This document shows, in pieces, positions 6,597 through 10,320 of a DNA stretch of 10,320 nt. The stretch covers positions 1 through 10,320 of the forward strand of contig QGUZ01000176.1 of assembly GCA_003242605.1 (NCBI GenBank), written 5' to 3'. Both the position numbers and the translations under genes were made by a program. Each line of letters begins with the position of its first letter. The stretch's first letter is position 1. The DNA is from Actinomycetota bacterium (GTDB lineage: Bacteria > Actinomycetota > Actinomycetes > Streptosporangiales > Streptosporangiaceae). A model generated the notes under the pieces. It was not told where the DNA came from. It did not search any database and saw only the letters and a program-made list of their open reading frames with translations.

Positions 6597-7429
6597 ATCT
6601 CAAAGCCGTCCGCATCGGGATCCGGCGCGGCTGGATCGAGCACGCGCACCTGCTCAAGGACCCCAAGGAGGTCATCGGCACGCTGTTCGGCACGGTCGTG
6701 ATCTTCGCCGCGCTGATCGTGTGGGTCGGCGACACGGAGATCGAGGGCACCGGCGTCACCGCCACCGCCTACCTGACCGCGGGCCTGCTCGCCTTCGTCG
6801 TCTTCGGCGCGGGCCTGATCACGCTGCCGACGGCCCTCGCCACCGACCGGGAGGACGGGACGCTGCTGCGGCTGCGCGGCATCCCCGGCGGGATCCCCGC
6901 CTACCTCGTGGGCCGGGCGACCACGCTGCTGTGCCAGATCGCGGTGCAGAGCGTGCTCATCATGGCCACCGCCCTGATCGTGGGCGGGGCCGGGGCGCCG
7001 CGCGACTGGCTCACGCTCACCTGGGTGCTGGTGCTCGGCACGGTCGCGGTCGTGCCGCTGGGGGCGGCGATCGGATGCCTGATGCCCGGCCCCAAGGCCG
7101 CCGCCGGCATCCTCGTCTTCCCGACCATGGCGCTGATGGCCACCTCGGGGGTGCTCGTGCCGATGGCCTTCCTGCCCGAGATCGTCCAGACGATCTCCCA
7201 GGCGTTCCCGCTCTACTGGCAAGGGCTGGGCCTGCGCGCGGCCATCCTGCCCGAGGCCGCTGCCGCGGCCGAGGTCGCGGGCAGCTGGCGGCTTCCCCAG
7301 GTCGCGGCCGTGCTCGCCGCCTGGGGCCTCGCCGGAATGCTGATCGCGCCCTCGCTGATCCGCCGGGTCACGCGGCGGGAGTCCGGCTCCCGGCTCGTCG
7401 AACGGCGGCTCGCCGCGGCGCAGCGCTGA
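6593..7429 (+). CDS. ABC-2 type exporter, membrane permease subunit
   Basis: A 278-residue integral membrane protein that pairs with the preceding ATPase. It has a short basic N-terminal cytoplasmic part (residues 1-27) and about six hydrophobic segments, near residues 28-46, 56-78, 106-130, 140-162, 170-190 and 240-262. The loop after the second segment reads TDREDGTLLRLRGIPG, the coupling-region pattern of ABC-2 permeases in which EDGTL precedes a basic stretch. The C-terminus is Arg-rich and cytoplasmic. The start is GTG 6593, overlapping the ATPase stop by four bases, with GGGAGG at 6582-6587. One ATPase gene and one permease gene suggest a two-plus-two complex in the cell membrane. The direction is export by family analogy, and the substrate is unknown. 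Confidence 0.93.
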   Translation: MNLKAVRIGIRRGWIEHAHLLKDPKEVIGTLFGTVVIFAALIVWVGDTEIEGTGVTATAYLTAGLLAFVVFGAGLITLPTALATDREDGTLLRLRGIPGGIPAYLVGRATTLLCQIAVQSVLIMATALIVGGAGAPRDWLTLTWVLVLGTVAVVPLGAAIGCLMPGPKAAAGILVFPTMALMATSGVLVPMAFLPEIVQTISQAFPLYWQGLGLRAAILPEAAAAAEVAGSWRLPQVAAVLAAWGLAGMLIAPSLIRRVTRRESGSRLVERRLAAAQR

Positions 7430-7441
7430 GGCCGGGGCGCG

Positions 7442-7684
7442 ATGACCGCGGAAGCCGTGCACAACCGCATCGCGGTGCTGCGGGCCGAGCGGGGCGTCTC
7501 CCGGCGACAGCTCGCCGACGCGCTCGGCATCCACTACCAGACGGTCGGCTACCTCGAACGCGGCGAGTACAACCCCAGCCTCCACCTCGCCCTCAGGATC
7601 GCCGACTACTTCCAGGTCCCGATGGAGGTCGTGTTCTCTCTCAGGCCGTTCCCGCTGCTCGGAAGCGAGGGGATGAAGCGATGA
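7442..7684 (+). CDS. Small XRE-family transcriptional regulator
   Basis: An 80-residue protein that is nearly all one XRE/Cro-type helix-turn-helix domain (residues 9-65). It contains the pattern RRQLADALGIHYQTVGYLERGEYNPS, cut here to its two helices: RRQLADALGI (positioning) and YQTVGYLERG (recognition). There is no sensor or dimerisation domain beyond a short tail. The size and sequence match the YozG-like regulators often found beside transporter or membrane-protein genes. It begins 12 bases after the permease stop, with weak GAGG at 7428-7431, and its stop overlaps the next ATG by four bases, so it is co-translated with that gene. It probably regulates its own operon. Whether it recognises the palindrome at 5723-5742 is untested. 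Confidence 0.92.
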   Translation: MTAEAVHNRIAVLRAERGVSRRQLADALGIHYQTVGYLERGEYNPSLHLALRIADYFQVPMEVVFSLRPFPLLGSEGMKR

Positions 7685-8196
7685 AGGAACTGAGCGAACG
7701 GCAGGTCGAGGAGGTCAAGCGCGGGCTGCGGCCCACCTGGTACGCCACCCGCCGCGGCCGCCGCACAGCGGCCGGGATGGGCGTGGCCGCGCTCGCGCTG
7801 CTGTGGACAAGCCCGATCGTGTGCTGGACGGTGGTGCCGGGCGACGCGGCGCGCTGGGTGACGCTCGGCCTCACCGCCGTCGCCCTGGTGATCTACGCGA
7901 TCGTGTTCGCCGTGCTCGTCGCGGCCACCGACGGCGCGGTCACCCGGGACGAGCGGCGCCTCGACGAGCGCCAGCTCGCCGAACGGCGGCGCATCGACGC
8001 CCTCGCCCACCGGGTGAGCGGGTACGTGCTCGGCGGCGCCGCCCTGTTCGTCGGCCTGCTCGCGGCGACCGACGAGATCCTGGCGGGCCCGTCCGCGGCG
8101 GCCTTCACGTTCCTCGTCGCGGCCTGGGCGAGTCACAAGATCATCCCGCACCTCGTCGCCTGCTGGCACCTGCCGGACGCGCCCGGCGACGAATGA
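7681..8196 (+). CDS. Four-helix membrane protein of unknown function, paired with XRE regulator (DUF2178-like)
   Basis: A 171-residue protein with four predicted membrane segments, at about 31-52, 59-82, 112-130 and 138-161. A charged cytoplasmic N-terminus and a charged loop (84-111) carry repeated DERR and DERQ units. The layout of two hairpins around a DER-rich loop, next to a YozG-like regulator, resembles the DUF2178 family, though I assign it only by pattern. No enzymatic motif is visible. ATG 7681 overlaps the regulator stop by four bases and is served by GAGGGG at 7667-7672 with eight bases of spacing. Tight coupling to the regulator suggests the membrane protein modulates or reports to it, or is the regulated effector. 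The true function is unknown. Confidence 0.85.
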   Translation: MKELSERQVEEVKRGLRPTWYATRRGRRTAAGMGVAALALLWTSPIVCWTVVPGDAARWVTLGLTAVALVIYAIVFAVLVAATDGAVTRDERRLDERQLAERRRIDALAHRVSGYVLGGAALFVGLLAATDEILAGPSAAAFTFLVAAWASHKIIPHLVACWHLPDAPGDE

Positions 8197-8258
8197 ACCG
8201 CGGTCTCTCGACGTCGTCCTAACGGCGGTCAAGGATAGGGAGTGAACCGGGAGGCGGC

Positions 8259-9725
8259 ATGCGGAGGCGTTTGCTCATCATCGTCCTGGGCCTCACCGCC
8301 GGGCTGGTGGCGGCGCTGGGGCTCCCGCTGGTCCAGGCCGCGGCCGAGGAGGAGTCCCGGAAGTTCTTCCTCAGCCGCGCCGACGACACCGCGCGGTTCG
8401 CCGACCAGGCGGAGTGGGCGCTCTCCACCGGCCGCACCCGGTACCTCACCGCCAGCCTGACCCGCTACGACGAGCTGTACGACACGCCGGTGCTGGTCAC
8501 CGGCGAGGACGGCCTCGTCATCTCGTCGTCCCGGGAAGGGCTCACCCCGGAGCTCTCCGGCGTGGCGGGCCCCCTCCGCCGCGCGCTCGCCGGTCAGCCG
8601 ACCCGGCAGCTGCACACCCTCTGGCCGTGGGATGACCGGCCGTACGTCATCGCCGAGCCGATCGTGCGGGACAGCAGGGTACTCGGCGCCGTGGTGACGG
8701 TGTCCGAGACCGCGCTGCCCCGGGCGATCATCCGCGACCGCCTCCTCGTGCTGGGGCTCGGGGTGGCCGCGCTCACCGTCGTGGCCCTGGTCGCGGCGGC
8801 GCTGATCGTGCGCTGGGTGCTCCGGCCGGTGCACACCCTCGACCGGGCCGCGCACGCCGTGGGGAGCGGCACGCTCCCCACCCGGGCCGTGCGGGTCGCC
8901 GACTGCTCCGGCCCGCCGGAGCTGCGCCGGCTCGCGGCGAGCTTCAACGCGATGGCGGAGAACATCGCCGCCGCAGCGCGCAACCAGCGCGCCTTCGTCG
9001 CCCAGGCCACGCACCAGCTCCGCAACCCGCTCACGGCGCTGCGCATCCGGCTGGAGAACGTCGAGTGGCACCTGCCCGGCGACGACGCCGAGGGCCGGGA
9101 GGAGCTGCGCATGGCGCTCGGCGAGGTGGACCGGCTCGGCGAGGTGATCGACTCGTTGCTCCAGCTCGCCCGGGCCGAGGCCGTGGAGGCGGTGCCGGTG
9201 CCGGTGGACGTCTCGGCGGTGGTGCGCTCCCGCGCCCGGGCCTGGCGGGCCGCCTACACCCGCACCGGTACCCGGCTCACCGTGGACGTGCCCGACGGCG
9301 TCACCGCGCTCTGCCTCCCCAGCCTGCTGGGGCACGCCCTCGACGTGCCGTTCGACAACGCGCTCAAGTACGCCCGCGGCTGCTCGGTCACGGTCACGGT
9401 ACGGCGCGGCGACGACGGCTTCGTGCACATCCGGGTGCGGGACACCGGGCCCGGGCTGCCCCCGGACGAGCTGGCCCACGCGGGCGAACGGTTCTGGCGC
9501 AGCGGGCGCCACCGGGAGGTGCCCGGCACCGGCCTCGGCCTGGCGACCGCGCGTACCCTGATCGAGGAGAGCGGCGGAACCGTGGAGCTGTCCGCCGCGG
9601 ACCCAACCGGCCTGCAGATCCTCATCCGCCTCCGCCCCGCGGACGAGAAGGTGGCCGTGCCGGGGCCGCGCGAGGCGCTCGAGCACGACGGCGCGCGGGC
9701 GGCCGGCGCGGCGGAGCGTCAGTAG
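8259..9725 (+). CDS. Membrane sensor histidine kinase
   Basis: A 488-residue sensor kinase. Segment 4-27 is the first membrane helix, 28-160 an extracytoplasmic sensing domain (ending RVLGAVVTVSET, Cache-like in feel), 162-187 the second helix, and about 185-240 a HAMP domain. The phosphoacceptor helix has His252 in the motif HQLRNPL, then the catalytic domain with N-box FDNALKYA (Asn367), G1 box DTGPG (395-399) and G2 box GTGLGL (423-428). The Glu normally after the phosphorylated His is Gln, and Thr is Asn. The start is ATG 8259 with GGAGG at 8250-8254, four bases away, which is tight but the only good site. The 62-base gap upstream suggests its own promoter. No response regulator lies next to it in this window. 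It converges with a TAXI binding-protein gene that probably supplies its ligand signal. About 25 C-terminal residues after the kinase domain are unstructured. Confidence 0.93.
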   Translation: MRRRLLIIVLGLTAGLVAALGLPLVQAAAEEESRKFFLSRADDTARFADQAEWALSTGRTRYLTASLTRYDELYDTPVLVTGEDGLVISSSREGLTPELSGVAGPLRRALAGQPTRQLHTLWPWDDRPYVIAEPIVRDSRVLGAVVTVSETALPRAIIRDRLLVLGLGVAALTVVALVAAALIVRWVLRPVHTLDRAAHAVGSGTLPTRAVRVADCSGPPELRRLAASFNAMAENIAAAARNQRAFVAQATHQLRNPLTALRIRLENVEWHLPGDDAEGREELRMALGEVDRLGEVIDSLLQLARAEAVEAVPVPVDVSAVVRSRARAWRAAYTRTGTRLTVDVPDGVTALCLPSLLGHALDVPFDNALKYARGCSVTVTVRRGDDGFVHIRVRDTGPGLPPDELAHAGERFWRSGRHREVPGTGLGLATARTLIEESGGTVELSAADPTGLQILIRLRPADEKVAVPGPREALEHDGARAAGAAERQ

Positions 9726-10320
9726 TGGTTCTCCCGGTACCAGCGCACCGCCCCGGGGTGCAGGTCGAGCGGGTAGGTGCGGATCGCCGCCCACTGGCCC
9801 AGGCGGTGGCCCTCCGGATGGGCCCGCGCCAGGTCCGGCTGCCGCTCGAAGAGCACCTTGGTGAGCCAGTAGGCGGTGTCCGGCGGCATCGTCTTGGAGA
9901 CGACGAGGTAGTTCGGCACGCTCACCGTGGTCACCGCGCTCGCCAAACCGTACACCGACGCGGGCACGGTGGTCTCGCGGTAGAGATCCCCGTAGGTCCG
10001 CACGAGCGGCCGGGCCACCTCCTGCAGGTCGATGAGCCGCACGTTCACCCGGCGGCTCAGTTCGGCGACGGCCGCGCTGGGCAGGCCGCCGCTCCAGAAG
10101 AAGGCGTCGATCTCGCCCGCCGCGAGGGCGCGCGCGGATTCCCTGATGTCCATGTGGCGGCGGGTCACCTCGTCGCCGACCCCGGACAGCGCGAGGATCC
10201 GCTCGGCCACCACCGCGGTGCCGGACGCCCGGGAGCCGATCGACCCCCGCCGGCCGGCGAGGTCCCGCACCCTCCGCACCGGGCCGTCGTCGCGCACCAC
10301 GAGCTGCCAGGCGTTCTCGT
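9719..10320 (-). CDS. TAXI-family TRAP solute-binding protein (5' truncated)
   Basis: The C-terminal 199 or so residues of a periplasmic binding protein on the minus strand. The frame stays open to the right edge (residues ENAWQLVVRDDG at the border), so the start, signal peptide and N-terminal lobe lie outside. Features of the TAXI (NMT1/THI5-like, TRAP-associated) group are the RVRDLAGRR stretch followed by IGSRASGT, the segment ending ALAAGEIDAFFWSGGLPSAAV, and the end pattern TYPLDLHPGAVRWYRENHY, in which 'LHPGAxRYYRE' is very characteristic. Such proteins bind small organic acids or amino acids outside the membrane. In actinomycetes they are often found beside a two-component system rather than a full TRAP transporter. 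The gene is convergent with the histidine kinase and overlaps it by seven bases (9719-9725). The ligand is unknown. Confidence 0.9.
   Translation of the reverse strand, partial: ENAWQLVVRDDGPVRRVRDLAGRRGSIGSRASGTAVVAERILALSGVGDEVTRRHMDIRESARALAAGEIDAFFWSGGLPSAAVAELSRRVNVRLIDLQEVARPLVRTYGDLYRETTVPASVYGLASAVTTVSVPNYLVVSKTMPPDTAYWLTKVLFERQPDLARAHPEGHRLGQWAAIRTYPLDLHPGAVRWYRENHY

Noticed and set aside
9744..9762. GC hairpin (GCACC with GGTGC) as a terminator between the convergent genes
   Set aside because: It lies inside the binding-protein coding region, has a short stem and no T run, and such pairings are frequent at this base composition.

Overview
The window comes from a very GC-rich genome with strong G/C preference at third codon positions, frequent GTG starts and stop/start overlaps. 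It is almost certainly an actinomycete. The protein types fit Streptosporangiales or Streptomyces-like organisms, but the sequence does not fix the genus.

Bases 1-5592 form one tightly packed plus-strand operon of five genes: the end of a fused-type ABC exporter (T), an F420-type luciferase-fold oxidoreductase (J), an HFCD-family flavoprotein decarboxylase (D), an APH-fold phosphotransferase-like protein (K) and an 859-residue double-domain M16 zinc protease (P). I read this as the downstream half of a class V lanthipeptide (lexapeptide/cacaoidin-like) biosynthetic cluster. In that scheme K acts with partner proteins to phosphorylate and dehydrate Ser/Thr, J reduces dehydro residues to D-amino acids, D decarboxylates the C-terminal Cys to form an aminovinyl-cysteine ring, P removes the leader and T exports the product. 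The precursor gene and the HopA1-type partner are not in the window and would be expected upstream of base 1.

A 158-base, relatively AT-rich gap (5593-5750) ends that operon. It holds a possible hairpin terminator and then a promoter/operator region with a near-perfect 20-base palindrome. Bases 5751-8196 are a second plus-strand operon: an ABC-2 type exporter ATPase and permease, a small XRE-type repressor-like protein and a four-helix membrane protein. It may serve as immunity or stress export for the neighbouring peptide cluster, or it may be an independent housekeeping unit.

From 8259 there is a membrane histidine kinase on the plus strand. It converges with, and overlaps by 7 bases, the 3' part of a TAXI-type periplasmic solute-binding protein on the minus strand, which runs off the window. 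The pair probably belongs to a ligand-sensing two-component locus whose response regulator is not in view. No tRNA, rRNA, CRISPR or insertion sequence was seen.
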